Assembly: GCF_026191725.2 (NCBI RefSeq)
Contig: NZ_CP120863.1
Span: forward strand, 2,274,001 to 2,338,000
Origin: Roseibium porphyridii
GTDB lineage: Bacteria > Pseudomonadota > Alphaproteobacteria > Rhizobiales > Stappiaceae
Length of the DNA stretch: 64,000 bases
Direction of reading: 5' to 3'
Position numbers and translations under genes: made by a program. A model generated the notes under the pieces. That model was not told the origin of the DNA. It saw only the letters and a list, made by a program, of their open reading frames with translations, and did no database searches. Shown piece after piece: positions 34,911-44,044 of the stretch (within the stretch, counting starts at the first letter, position 1; every line of letters starts with the position of its first letter).

Positions 34911-35912
34911 TCAATTTGAATATCCGCGCCCGTCCGAGGCGCGGGCGAGTTTCTTGCCTCTCCGGGCCTCCCGGTGGACGGTATAAATGGATGCAGCGAT
35001 GATGATGCCTGCGCCAACCAGTGTTTCGGTGCTTGGCCATTGGCTGAAGACAACTGCTCCGAAAATGGTGGCATAAAGCAGCCTTGTGTAGTCCAACGAA
35101 GCAATGGCGGTTGCTTCGCCAGCCTTGAACGCCTTGATGTTGGCCAATTGGGCTGCCCAGGAGATGCCTCCGATCATGACGAGTAGAAGCCATTGCTTCG
35201 CCGTCGGCGGTTGCCAAGTCAGCACTGCCGGTATGCTCATGATCACTCCAACACCCAACGCCTGGTAAGTCAGGATCGTCACCGGTGCATCGGTGCGGGT
35301 AAGGATGCGAACGACGATCATCACCATGCCGGCACCGGCCGCGCCGGCTATTGCGAGCGCGGCGTAAGGATCGACAAGCGTGTCGCCTCCCGGGCGCAGC
35401 ATCAGCAGAACGCCCAGAAATCCGATAATGGTTGCCCCCCAGCGATGCAGTCCGACCGTTTCACCCAGCAGCCAGATCGCGAAGATCGTGACGAAAAACG
35501 TTTTGGAGAAACTGATCGCCGTCGCGTCGGCCAGGGGCAGCTCGATAATTGCGGTGAAGCCGCAAAGCATTGCGGTTGAGGCAAAAGCGATACGGGTGAT
35601 TTGCAGCCAAGGCCGCTGCGTCGCCAATGAATTCGGCAACCCAGTCAGGATCGTCGGGGCGACAATTGCCAACATGACAAGCTGACGAACCAGAAGGATC
35701 TGAAAGACGCTGAGTTCCTGACCAACAAATTTGATCAGTGTCACCATGATGGAGAACAAAAAAGCCGCCAACAATATCCAAAGTGCCCCGATTGTGTTCG
35801 AAGGCAGCCCCTCGGTGAGTTTGGTCAGTCTGGCTGTCAGTCTGGTCATCGTGCCGGAGCGCGATTGCCCTTCACCCTCATCGGGCGCTGGGTCTTCTGG
35901 GGACTTGTTCAT
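34911..35912 (-). CDS. DMT-superfamily (EamA) permease
   Basis: A protein of 333 residues with ten predicted helices arranged as two EamA repeats; FGAVVFSQWPSTETLVGAGIIIAAS marks the end of the second repeat. The N-terminal 35 residues are hydrophilic. Such permeases export or import small metabolites; the substrate is unknown. A second member at 41208 shares the layout (both read CGFTA followed by a LPL-DATAI stretch), so the two are paralogues. It is convergent with the fatty acid ligase. Confidence 0.85.
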   Translation of the reverse strand: MNKSPEDPAPDEGEGQSRSGTMTRLTARLTKLTEGLPSNTIGALWILLAAFLFSIMVTLIKFVGQELSVFQILLVRQLVMLAIVAPTILTGLPNSLATQRPWLQITRIAFASTAMLCGFTAIIELPLADATAISFSKTFFVTIFAIWLLGETVGLHRWGATIIGFLGVLLMLRPGGDTLVDPYAALAIAGAAGAGMVMIVVRILTRTDAPVTILTYQALGVGVIMSIPAVLTWQPPTAKQWLLLVMIGGISWAAQLANIKAFKAGEATAIASLDYTRLLYATIFGAVVFSQWPSTETLVGAGIIIAASIYTVHREARRGKKLARASDGRGYSN

Positions 35913-36100
35913 ACCTGGTCCTGAGCCGCATCTGCCTCAAAGGGCAATAGGAAGGGAGCAGGGTGCTCCAAGAGGATGGGCAATTGGTTTCGTTTGCAAC
36001 AAGACTAGCCAGATTTTGGCAGAAGAAAAGGCGCAGGTTTGAATTTGCGGTTCGGTAAAGCATATCTTGGGACATCGCGGAATGGATAGGGGAGGATATT

Positions 36101-36691
36101 TTGCGCAAGATTCAGACGCAGGGCGTGCACCACATCACGCTTGTCGGAGCGGATAGACAAACCTCCATCGACTTCTGGGAGGGATTGCTTGGGATGCCAT
36201 TTGTCTTTGAGCAACCCAATCTCGACGACCCCAATCAGAGCCATCTCTATTTCGATCCGGGTGATGGGCGCTTGATCACCATTTTCACCAACGAAGACCG
36301 AAAGCCTGATGCAGAAGCTGCACCGCAGACGATCGGCTGCGTGCATCATCTGGCGCTTGACGTGTCCCAGGCAACCTTTCGGCAGATTGCTGGCAGGTTG
36401 GACGCGCTAGGAATTTCTCATAGCGGTCCGAAAGACCGCGGCTTCATGGATTCAATCTATTTTCGCGATCCGCTCGGGTTGTTGATCGAATTGGCCAGCT
36501 ATCGGTTTCGACCACCTGCAGGAGTGTCAATGGGTGAGGTTATGCTCGAGGCTCACAAGCTTCGTGTCGCACGGGGAGATTACAATATCCAGGAAGTTCA
36601 TCTTGCCGACGCAATCGAAAACCTTACGCACGAAACACGCAGGAGCCTTTCTGAAGACCGGAGCGCAAATAATCCTTACGAACGCCCATGA
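36101..36691 (+). CDS. VOC-superfamily metalloprotein (glyoxalase/dioxygenase-like)
   Basis: A protein of 196 residues. Two VOC modules: VHHITLVGADRQTSIDFWEG with the first metal-site His, and CVHHLALDVSQATFRQI, then FRDPLGLLIELASY ending with the metal-binding Glu. This is the order of type I extradiol-dioxygenase or glyoxalase enzymes; the substrate is unknown. The start is a TTG at 36101, strongly supported by GGGGAGG 5 bases upstream, with no in-frame ATG that fits better. Confidence 0.8.
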   Translation: MRKIQTQGVHHITLVGADRQTSIDFWEGLLGMPFVFEQPNLDDPNQSHLYFDPGDGRLITIFTNEDRKPDAEAAPQTIGCVHHLALDVSQATFRQIAGRLDALGISHSGPKDRGFMDSIYFRDPLGLLIELASYRFRPPAGVSMGEVMLEAHKLRVARGDYNIQEVHLADAIENLTHETRRSLSEDRSANNPYERP

Positions 36692-36974
36692 TCCTGCTTT
36701 TTTGTGTGACGTGTGAGGACTGTAGTTTCGTTGGCTTTGTTGACGCAAACCAAAAGCTTGGTGCACACTGACGGAAGTCGAGTGGTCCAAAAGGGTTGCT
36801 CAGAGCATGTTCGATTCAACCGAATAAGCAGCACAATTCAAAGGACACAAGGCTCGCGGGCTGACTGTCCCTCTGGCATCCACCGCTTATGGGCACTATG
36901 TTCTAGGACAGAGCCACCTTCGCTGCGCGGCAAATTCTCAGGGAAGTTCTTCCCAAAAATACAGGTCCAAATTC

Positions 36975-39272
36975 ATGAACCAGATGGTCACTCCGAAATT
37001 CGGTGTCGGCGCTCCATTGCGTCGGAAAGAAGACGAACCGCTGATCACAGGCAAGGGGATCTATACCGGCGACTATATGCCGGACGGCTGTCTTCATGGC
37101 GTTGTCGTTCGTTCAGCGATGGCTCACGCCAAAATCAAGATCGAGAACGCTGATGACATCCGCGAGATGGACGGTGTGCATATGGTTCTCACCGGCGCGG
37201 ACGTTGCGGGAAAGTCTTTGTCGACGGCCGCTCGTATCAAGCAGCTGGATGGAACCCACTACGAAGCGCCACCTCAACCGCTTTTGTGTGAAGACACGGT
37301 TCGTTTCGTCGGGGATGCTATTGCGTTCGTCGTCGCCGACGATTTGAACCTTGCCAAAAACGCTGCAGAGATGCTCGAAATCGACTATGAACCGCTCGAT
37401 GTGGTCATCGGCATTGAAAACGCTTTGAAGCCGGATGCGGCGAAGGTCTGGCCGGAGCTGGGAACCAATGTCTCTTTCACACTTGGACATGGTGACCAGG
37501 CCAAGACAGAAGAAGCTTTTTCCAAAGCTGACAAGACAGTGTCGATTGAAGTTGTCAACAACCGGATTGTCGTCAACTACATGGAACTGCGCGGCTGTGT
37601 CGCCGAATTCAACACGTCGGATAAACGTTTCAAGCTGACGCTCGGGACGCAAGGCGGTCATGGTGTGCGCGATATTCTCTGCAGCACGCTCGAACTTGAG
37701 GCAAGCGAGATCCAGGTAATCACTCCGGAAGTCGGCGGCGGTTTCGGGACCAAGGCCTTCTGTTATCGCGAATACCCGCTGGCGATGATTGCTGCCAGGT
37801 CACTGGAGCGTCCGGTGCGCTGGGCAGGTGAGAGAATGGAACATTTTGTGACGGACGCACACGGCAGGGACAATCTGACCCATGCCGAGCTCGCACTCGA
37901 TGAGAACAACCGTATCCTGGGCCTCAATGTGCATGTGAAAGCTGCCATGGGCGCTTACCTTAATCAGTTCGGTCCGTTCATCCCCTATCTAGGTGCCTCG
38001 ATGGCATCCGGGCTTTATGACATTCCTGCGGTCTTTGCGAAAATCGATGGTGTCTATATGCATACGGTTCCGACCGATGCCTATCGCGGAGCGGGGCGTC
38101 CGGAAGCAGCCTATGTGCTTGAGCGTCTGATCGACAAGGCCGGCGAAGAAACAGGTCTCGGCCCGATCGAATTCCGCAAGCTCAATTTCATTCGGTCGGA
38201 TCAACTGCCTTACACGACCCAGACAGGGCGCCTTTATGACACCGGAGACTTCGCCGGCCACCTCGACAAAGCACTTGAAGTGGCGGACTGGGCGGGCTTC
38301 AAAGCTCGTCAGGCAGAGAGCGCTCAATCAGGCAAATACCGTGGTATCGGGATCTGTTCCTACGTCGAGGCATGTGCCTTTGCCGGCAGCGAAGAAGCCA
38401 CTCTTGAGCTTGATGACAAGGGAAGCCTGACACTCCTCATCGGAACGCAAACCAACGGTCAGGGCCACGATACGGCGTACAGCCAGGTTGTTGCCGAACA
38501 GTTCGGCGTCAGCATCGAGGATGTCACCCTGGTTCAGGGCGATACAGACCGTGTCCGCAAGGGTGGTGGAACCGGTGGTTCCCGATCCATTCCGATTGGA
38601 TTGCCATCTGTGCGCGACGCCAGTATCTCGTTGGTCAAAAAGGTCAAGGAGCTGGCTGCAGACAAACTTGAGGCTGGCATTGAAGATCTTGAACTTGAAA
38701 GCGGTGTGGTACGCGTCGTCGGGACGGACCAGCAGGTTACTCTTGCCGAGATCGTAGCAAGTGCCGGTGAGACGTTGTCCGCTCGCGAAGAAGTTGCGCA
38801 GTCAGAAAACACTTATCCGAATGGCACGCATATCTGTGAGCTTGAGATCGATCCGGAAACCGGCGACATCACTGTTGCAAACTACGTCATCGTGGACGAT
38901 TTCGGTGTGACCGTGAACCCATTGCTGCTAACGGGTCAGGTGCATGGCGGTGTGGTCTCGGCCATCAGCCAAGCCTTGTGCGAACACACGGTTTATGACG
39001 AAGAAGGACAATTGTTGACCGCGTCTCTGCTGGACTATCAATTGATCCGGGCGGCGGACCTGCCGGAGATTCACTTTGAAACGCGCAACGTTCCATCCAC
39101 TACGAATGCCATGGGTATCAAGGGTGCGGGCGAGGCCGGAACAATCGGTGGCCTGGCTGCGGTCATGAATGCCATTCAGGTAGCGTTGAAAGACGGAGCA
39201 GGCGTTGAAAAGGTTTTCGATATGCCCGCGACGCCGTTGCGGGTCTGGGACGCAATCCAGGCGGCCCGGTAA
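36975..39272 (+). CDS. Molybdopterin-binding large subunit, form-II CoxL-like, lacking neighbours
   Basis: A protein of 765 residues of the xanthine oxidase family. The motif AYRGAGR (about 370) is that of form-II CoxL-like proteins, not AYxCSFR of true CO dehydrogenase. The catalytic glutamate is in KGAGEAGTIG near the C-terminus, and GGGFGTKAFCYREYP (about 255) forms the cofactor-binding region. Form II proteins oxidise aldehydes or other small molecules. No FAD (CoxM) or 2Fe-2S (CoxS) subunit gene adjoins on either side, so partners must come from elsewhere. An intrinsic terminator follows. Confidence 0.9.
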   Translation: MNQMVTPKFGVGAPLRRKEDEPLITGKGIYTGDYMPDGCLHGVVVRSAMAHAKIKIENADDIREMDGVHMVLTGADVAGKSLSTAARIKQLDGTHYEAPPQPLLCEDTVRFVGDAIAFVVADDLNLAKNAAEMLEIDYEPLDVVIGIENALKPDAAKVWPELGTNVSFTLGHGDQAKTEEAFSKADKTVSIEVVNNRIVVNYMELRGCVAEFNTSDKRFKLTLGTQGGHGVRDILCSTLELEASEIQVITPEVGGGFGTKAFCYREYPLAMIAARSLERPVRWAGERMEHFVTDAHGRDNLTHAELALDENNRILGLNVHVKAAMGAYLNQFGPFIPYLGASMASGLYDIPAVFAKIDGVYMHTVPTDAYRGAGRPEAAYVLERLIDKAGEETGLGPIEFRKLNFIRSDQLPYTTQTGRLYDTGDFAGHLDKALEVADWAGFKARQAESAQSGKYRGIGICSYVEACAFAGSEEATLELDDKGSLTLLIGTQTNGQGHDTAYSQVVAEQFGVSIEDVTLVQGDTDRVRKGGGTGGSRSIPIGLPSVRDASISLVKKVKELAADKLEAGIEDLELESGVVRVVGTDQQVTLAEIVASAGETLSAREEVAQSENTYPNGTHICELEIDPETGDITVANYVIVDDFGVTVNPLLLTGQVHGGVVSAISQALCEHTVYDEEGQLLTASLLDYQLIRAADLPEIHFETRNVPSTTNAMGIKGAGEAGTIGGLAAVMNAIQVALKDGAGVEKVFDMPATPLRVWDAIQAAR

Positions 39273-39293
39273 AGTTGATTGTTGTTCATCAGA

Positions 39294-39322
39294 AGAGGCA
39301 TCCAAAAGATGCCTCTTTTTTT
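39294..39322 (+). terminator. Intrinsic terminator of the CoxL-like gene
   Basis: AGAGGCATC pairs with GATGCCTCT over a 5-base CAAAA loop, followed by a run of seven T, 22 bases after the stop. Confidence 0.9.
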
Positions 39323-39519
39323 GTGCAAGTCACAGCGACGCCACACAGGAATTTGAGTGTTGTTGTGTCACCTGGGACTACGGCTAGACGCTGTAGTGTT
39401 TATAATTGTGTGAATAGTGTTATTCAGCTTCTTGCTTGATTTCGTCGTTACCAAGCACAGTTTGACTATCTGGCGGCTCTGATCGTCACTCATTAAACCG
39501 AACAGTCAGGAATTTACTT

Positions 39520-40779
39520 GTGTTTCAATCCTTCTTTCCGAAACCAAAACTGTTTTTCCTGTCTGCCGCGATATGGTCGCTTGCTGCAGTAATCGTCTGG
39601 TACGGATTTGCCAGTGACCTTGGTCCAAGCCTGGGGCTTGGAACTGCACCTGAAGGTCCACCCCCGATCGATCTCAGGTTTTTCGTGACACCCGACTTCT
39701 TGTGGTTCTACATCTACTACGCCGTTTGCACCGTGCTTTTCGGCGGTTTCTGGTGGTATTTCGAGCGCGATCACAGATGGCATGTATGGTCCGTCTGGGG
39801 TTCTTCTCTGATCATTTTCATCACCTATTTTTCGGTTCAGGTTTCGGTGGCGATCAACAACTGGCGGCGACCCTTCGGGGATACGCTGCAAAATGCGCTG
39901 GAAGGCGACAAAGGCGTTGTTGCCGCCGATTTTTACATGCTCATGCTGATGTTCGCGCAGATTGCAGGGCTGTCGATGGCACTGTTTGTGATGAACAGGT
40001 TCTTTGTCAGCCACTATATCTTCCGCTGGCGTACCGCGATGAACGACTATTACGTCGCCAAGTGGGGCAATGTTCGTCACATTGAGGGTGCTTCGCAGCG
40101 TATTCAGGAAGATACGATGCGCTTTGCCTCCATCATGGAAGGCCTGGGTGTTTCCATGATCGATGCCGTCATGACGCTGATTGCGTTCCTTCCTGTGCTT
40201 TTCAGTCTGTCGACTTATGTCAGCACCTTGCCGATTGTTGGTGAAATCCCCGCGCCTCTCTTCACCGCAGCCATTTTGTGGTCATTGTTCGGGACCGTTC
40301 TGCTTGCCGTGGTCGGGATCAGGCTGCCCGGACTTGAGTTTCACAACCAACGGGTTGAAGCCGCGTACCGAAAAGAGCTCGTCTATGGTGAGGATCATGA
40401 GCACAGGGCTCAGCCGCCAACTCTCACCGAGCTATTCAGCAATGTAAGGAAGAACTACTTCCGTCTCTATTTTCATTACCTCTATTTCAATCTGGCGCGC
40501 GGGTTCTATCTGCAGGCCGACAACATGTTCACGTATTTCATTCTGGTACCAACGATTGTCGCCGGTACGATCACATACGGTATCGTCCAGCAGATCCTGA
40601 CGGCGTTTGGCCAGGTCTCGAATTCCTTCCAGTATCTGGTGAATTCCTGGTCGACGATTATCGAACTGCTTTCCATCTACAAACGCCTCAAGGGCTTTGA
40701 AGTGTCCATCGCCGAGCGCGAGACGATGCCGCCGGAAGAACTGGCGAGACTGCTGTCGGAAAAAGAGGCTAAGCTCTAG
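39520..40779 (+). CDS. SbmA/BacA-type peptide transporter
   Basis: A protein of 419 residues with about eight membrane helices and no nucleotide-binding domain. SbmA/BacA proteins import proline-rich antimicrobial peptides, bleomycin, microcins and truncated vitamin B12 analogues by proton coupling; BacA is needed for rhizobial symbiosis. Typical stretches are [44 protein letters not shown] and [19 protein letters not shown]. The GTG at 39520 has CAGGAA about 9 bases upstream. It is monocistronic; a hairpin follows the stop. Confidence 0.92.
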   Translation: MFQSFFPKPKLFFLSAAIWSLAAVIVWYGFASDLGPSLGLGTAPEGPPPIDLRFFVTPDFLWFYIYYAVCTVLFGGFWWYFERDHRWHVWSVWGSSLIIFITYFSVQVSVAINNWRRPFGDTLQNALEGDKGVVAADFYMLMLMFAQIAGLSMALFVMNRFFVSHYIFRWRTAMNDYYVAKWGNVRHIEGASQRIQEDTMRFASIMEGLGVSMIDAVMTLIAFLPVLFSLSTYVSTLPIVGEIPAPLFTAAILWSLFGTVLLAVVGIRLPGLEFHNQRVEAAYRKELVYGEDHEHRAQPPTLTELFSNVRKNYFRLYFHYLYFNLARGFYLQADNMFTYFILVPTIVAGTITYGIVQQILTAFGQVSNSFQYLVNSWSTIIELLSIYKRLKGFEVSIAERETMPPEELARLLSEKEAKL

Positions 40780-41207
40780 GGATTGGCAGCCTGAAAGAAC
40801 AATTTCAGGCGTCAAACAGGCAGAGATTTGCGACAAAAGAGCTGCAGGGCTGTGCTTGTGCATGGCGCTAAAGCTATGACGATGCAGACCAAAGTCCGAT
40901 TGGCAGAAGACATTCTGAGTGGTTCCAGCGATTTGAAACCGCGTCGCCGGATGGCGTCTGATCCCGCTTGCGCTCGTATCTCCTGATGACGAATTTCAAG
41001 AGCGGCGTTGCAAATGATGCGCACAGGACAGATACTGTTCAGGCTACTCATTTAAGACCCCGCCCCAAAACTGCCTTTTCAAGGCGATCCGTTTCTTGAT
41101 GCGGCTGAGCTTTCAGTCGATGGCAGTTTCTGTTCAACGTCACGTGATTTCCAGTCCGGTGCATCACGGGCAAGACGTTTTCATTGCGCCGGTTCCTGGA
41201 ATTCGTC
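40780..41207. other. 428-base spacer with a hairpin at 40789-40810
   Basis: GCCTGAAA and TTTCAGGC pair perfectly across a 6-base loop 10 bases after the SbmA-like stop, so it may help end that transcript, though no U-tract follows. Nothing else convincing was seen up to the DMT gene. Confidence 0.35.
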
Positions 41208-42209
41208 ATGACGCTTGCAAGCGTGAAAACCCGATTGAAACGGCAGCCTGCACCGACCGGCATGACGCGTCATGCGCCCATGCTCGGTATTTCACTGAAG
41301 CTGGCCTCGACAATTGCGTTTTTCGTCATGGCAACCGCGCTGAAGATCGCAGCTGAAACCGTGCCAATTGGTCAACTTGTTTTCGCACGAAACTTTTTCG
41401 GTCTGTTCCCGGTTCTGTTGATGGTTGCTTTTCGAGGCGAACTTGGGCTTGCCTTTCAAACACAGAACCCAAAGGGCCACCTGACGCGCGCTGCCGTCGG
41501 ACTATCAGCAATGGTGTGCGGCTTTACTGCGCTCTATCTGCTGCCATTGCCGGATGCGACCGCGATCGGTTTTGCCACACCCCTGATCGTGGTTGTTCTC
41601 GCGTTTTTTCTGCTTGGCGAACAGGTGCGCATCTACCGTTGGAGTGCGGTCGGCGTCGGCTTTTTAGGCATTCTCGTCGTCTTGTCTCCCCATCTGGGGG
41701 AAGGGCAACTCGACAATGCTTCGGCGCTTGGCGCGCTGATTGGTGTGACGGGTGCAGGTTTTGCCGCGCTGGCCATGATCACAGTGCGAAAGCTGTGCGA
41801 GACGGAACGCACGTCAACCATCGTCACCTGGTTTGCTGGTGCTGCCACCTTGCTGTCTTTGCTGACCTTTCCCTTGGGCCTGCTTGCGTCTGGGCAAGCC
41901 TGGGTCTGGCCGGATGCATCGACTGCGGGACTGCTGGTTCTGATCGGGCTTGCCGGTGGGGTCGGACAGATTTTTCTGACGCAAAGCTATCGCTACGCGG
42001 AAGCCTCAACCATTGCTCCGTTCGACTACGTCAACATGCTGTGGGCGATTATCGTCGGCTGGCTGATCTTTTCCGAAGTGCCGGTTACAGAGGTGGTGCT
42101 CGGAGCGATGATTGTCATTGCTGCCGGCATTTTCGTGATTTACCGCGAGCACAGGCTTGGCCTCGACAGAACCAAGGCACGAAGAGCGTCCTCACCGTCA
42201 AAGTCGTGA
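41208..42209 (+). CDS. DMT-superfamily (EamA) permease
   Basis: About 333 residues from the ATG at 41208; an in-frame ATG at 41184 adds eight. Ten helices in two EamA repeats (for example LLLIGLAGGVGQIFLTQSYRYAEASTIAPFDYVNMLW region). It resembles the permease at 34911 and many roseobacter paralogues of unknown substrate. The C-terminal tail is basic (EHRLGLDRTKARRA). No regulator or enzyme accompanies it. Confidence 0.85.
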   Translation: MTLASVKTRLKRQPAPTGMTRHAPMLGISLKLASTIAFFVMATALKIAAETVPIGQLVFARNFFGLFPVLLMVAFRGELGLAFQTQNPKGHLTRAAVGLSAMVCGFTALYLLPLPDATAIGFATPLIVVVLAFFLLGEQVRIYRWSAVGVGFLGILVVLSPHLGEGQLDNASALGALIGVTGAGFAALAMITVRKLCETERTSTIVTWFAGAATLLSLLTFPLGLLASGQAWVWPDASTAGLLVLIGLAGGVGQIFLTQSYRYAEASTIAPFDYVNMLWAIIVGWLIFSEVPVTEVVLGAMIVIAAGIFVIYREHRLGLDRTKARRASSPSKS

Positions 42210-42243
42210 CCGCAGGGTCAGGCTTTGTGCCAAGTGTCGTTGG

Positions 42244-42657
42244 TCATTGTGGCTTGTAGGGGAAGGTCTCGACCGTGCTTTTGGTGCCGTCCGGAAAGAC
42301 AAGCTGAACGCTGATGGATTGAACAGAGCCGTCCGGCATTTCCAGATACGGCTTGTCTTTCAAAACAGCATTCGGATTGTCCGGGTCACACGCATCCAGC
42401 TCCCAGATTTCTTCCAACGGACTTCCATTCAGGCCGAAGAAGACGTAGTCGATGCCACATTTCCAGGCTTCAAGGTGGGTAAAATAGATGAGGTCCTGGC
42501 CTTCCCAGTCCCGGAAGGCCACCCAGCTGGTCTTGGTGACTTCAAGAATTTGCTTGATCTGTTCCGGCGGCATGCCTTGTGCCTTTGCCGGTACACTCGC
42601 GGTGACTGGAAGAATGCAGAGGGTGGCGGATAGCAAGGCGGATTTCATCATGCGCAT
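42244..42657 (-). CDS. Small exported protein of unknown function
   Basis: A protein of 137 residues. It has a Sec signal peptide (MRMMKSALLSATLCILPVTA, cleavage near AKA-Q) and a mature domain with two Cys (about 66 and 88) that could form a disulfide, with KTSWVAFRDWEGQDLIYF and CGIDYVFFGLNGSPLEEIW. AGGAG lies 8 bases before the ATG. It is convergent with the DMT gene, and the adjacent Lrp-like gene is transcribed in the same direction. It looks conserved, but I recognise no named family. Confidence 0.7.
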   Translation of the reverse strand: MRMMKSALLSATLCILPVTASVPAKAQGMPPEQIKQILEVTKTSWVAFRDWEGQDLIYFTHLEAWKCGIDYVFFGLNGSPLEEIWELDACDPDNPNAVLKDKPYLEMPDGSVQSISVQLVFPDGTKSTVETFPYKPQ

Positions 42658-42681
42658 TTTTCGGCTCCTGCTTGCAGTGCC

Positions 42682-42918
42682 TTAAAAGGCTTTGAAAGTA
42701 ATGATCGTCTTGGTGTCCTGAATCCCATCGATAGGATGCACCTTTTCATTGACGAAATGGCCGATATCCGCGTCGCTTTCGACATAGAACTTGACCAGAA
42801 GATCATAATCGCCACTGGTGGAATAGACTTCCGACGCGATTTCTGCATCTGCGATAGCGCTGGCAACCTGATAGGTCTCGCCCAGTTGGCATTTGATCAT
42901 CACGAAAAACGGGGTCAT
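42682..42918 (-). CDS. Stand-alone Lrp/AsnC ligand-binding (RAM) domain protein
   Basis: A protein of 78 residues consisting only of the AsnC_trans_reg (RAM) fold, with no DNA-binding part: MTPFFVMIKCQLGETYQVAS to DIGHFVNEKVHPIDGIQDTK. Such proteins oligomerise and bind small metabolites. GGAGCTCCGT directly precedes the ATG. A longer in-frame reading back to 43236 is the antisense of the TPP riboswitch and is not coding. The exported-protein gene at 42244 follows it on the same strand. Confidence 0.82.
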   Translation of the reverse strand: MTPFFVMIKCQLGETYQVASAIADAEIASEVYSTSGDYDLLVKFYVESDADIGHFVNEKVHPIDGIQDTKTIITFKAF

Positions 42919-43059
42919 ACGGAGCTCCGGACGTTTGGCGCGTTGGATTAAATTGCTCTCAAGGACATCGCGCATCTCCTCGCCACAGTCAATTGCAGAT
43001 GCCGACAAGCCTTTGGGCAGGTACTTGCAATCCGTTGTCAGCCTTGTTAGCAGTGCAAG

Positions 43060-43159
43060 CATCTCATGGGGGTGCCCGGCCATTGTGGCGCGGGCTGAGA
43101 GGCGACTTGCCAACTCCTTGAACCTGATCCGGCTGGTACCGGCGGAGGGATTTGAGATG
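43060..43159 (+). ncRNA. TPP riboswitch (THI element)
   Basis: A complete thiamine-pyrophosphate aptamer. The P1 stem is CATCTCA (43060-43066) with TGAGATG (43153-43159). GGGGTGCC begins one arm, GGCTGAGAGG is the conserved J2/3 pyrimidine-sensing element (43093-43102), and CCTTGAACCTGATCCGGCTGG (43117 on, split here for length) with GGCGGAGGGA carries the pyrophosphate-sensing arm. It lies 77 bases before thiM. In proteobacteria these usually act by sequestering the ribosome-binding site. Confidence 0.95.
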
Positions 43160-43236
43160 ACGATGTCTCTGGCAATAGCCTTTTTCAATCCTGCAGAATT
43201 TTCCGGCCTGAAACCGACGATGCCCGGGGGGAACAC

Positions 43237-44010
43237 ATGAGCCTCTCAATCGCGGCTTCAACGCAAGATCTTCAACCCGAGACGGTTTTTGATCTTCTGC
43301 AGCGTGTGCGCCGGCGAACACCGCGCGTTCACGCAATAACCAATGCCGTTGCGCAGGGTTTTACCGCCAATGTGCTGCTCGCACTTGGTGCCATTCCTTC
43401 CATGACCATTGCGCCGCAGGAGGTTGCGAGTTTCGCCGCCGGTGCGGATGCGCTTCTGGTCAATCTTGGCACGCTTGACGAAACCCGCCGTGCAGCCATT
43501 CCGTTGGCCGTGGCAGCCGCGCGGGAGAACAATCATCCTGTCCTGATCGACCCGGTCTTTGTGAACCTGTCGCCGGTGCGATGCGCTTTCGCCAAGGAGC
43601 TTTTGGCTTTTCAGCCGGATCTCGTTCGCCTGAACGAGGCTGAACAGAACGCTCTTTTTCACGACCGGGCAGATGTCGAGGCACTGATTGCGCAGGGAAC
43701 GGTTCTTGCCGTAACCGGAGAACGGGACAAGATCGAAAGCCGCAAGAGAGATTTCCATCTTCTCAACGGCGATCCCCTGATGGCGCGCGTGACGGCGACC
43801 GGGTGTGCAGGTGGTGCCGTTTTGGCAGCATTTGCCAGTGTCGAGAAGGACACAGCATTGGCGGCTGCGGCCGGTTTGTCGGTGTTCAACATTGCAGGTG
43901 AAGTTGCTGCCGGTCAGGCAGCGGGCCCGGGCACGTTCGTGCCTGAGTTGCTCGATGCTCTTTACAGCCTCAGCCTCAGCGATATCGAAGCCCGTCTTCG
44001 CAGCGCTTAA
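43237..44010 (+). CDS. thiM: Hydroxyethylthiazole kinase
   Basis: A protein of 257 residues. It phosphorylates 4-methyl-5-(2-hydroxyethyl)thiazole, salvaging the thiazole half of thiamine. Family features are PRVHAITNAVAQGFTANVLLA with substrate residues near 31-47, and the ATP/phosphate loop in VTATGCAGGAVLAAF with the catalytic Cys near 190. GGGGGG lies 6 bases upstream of the ATG. It is first in a three-gene set under a TPP riboswitch. Confidence 0.95.
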   Translation: MSLSIAASTQDLQPETVFDLLQRVRRRTPRVHAITNAVAQGFTANVLLALGAIPSMTIAPQEVASFAAGADALLVNLGTLDETRRAAIPLAVAAARENNHPVLIDPVFVNLSPVRCAFAKELLAFQPDLVRLNEAEQNALFHDRADVEALIAQGTVLAVTGERDKIESRKRDFHLLNGDPLMARVTATGCAGGAVLAAFASVEKDTALAAAAGLSVFNIAGEVAAGQAAGPGTFVPELLDALYSLSLSDIEARLRSA

Positions 44011-44044
44011 GCATCAGAATTCCAGATTTTCGAAGGAGGACACC

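Noticed and set aside
36700..36974. Small gene or repeat upstream of the CoxL-like gene
   Set aside because: The open frame has no start support and its reading matches no plausible protein; no clear repeat arms.
39514..40080. Antisense frame opposite the SbmA-like gene
   Set aside because: The opposite strand has clear SbmA/BacA motifs and membrane helices.
40812..41051. Reverse-strand 79-codon frame after the SbmA-like gene
   Set aside because: No ribosome-binding site, no coding-like composition.
42919..43236. N-terminal extension of the RAM-domain protein over the intergenic region
   Set aside because: The extension is antisense to the TPP riboswitch, and a good ribosome-binding site supports the internal start at 42918.
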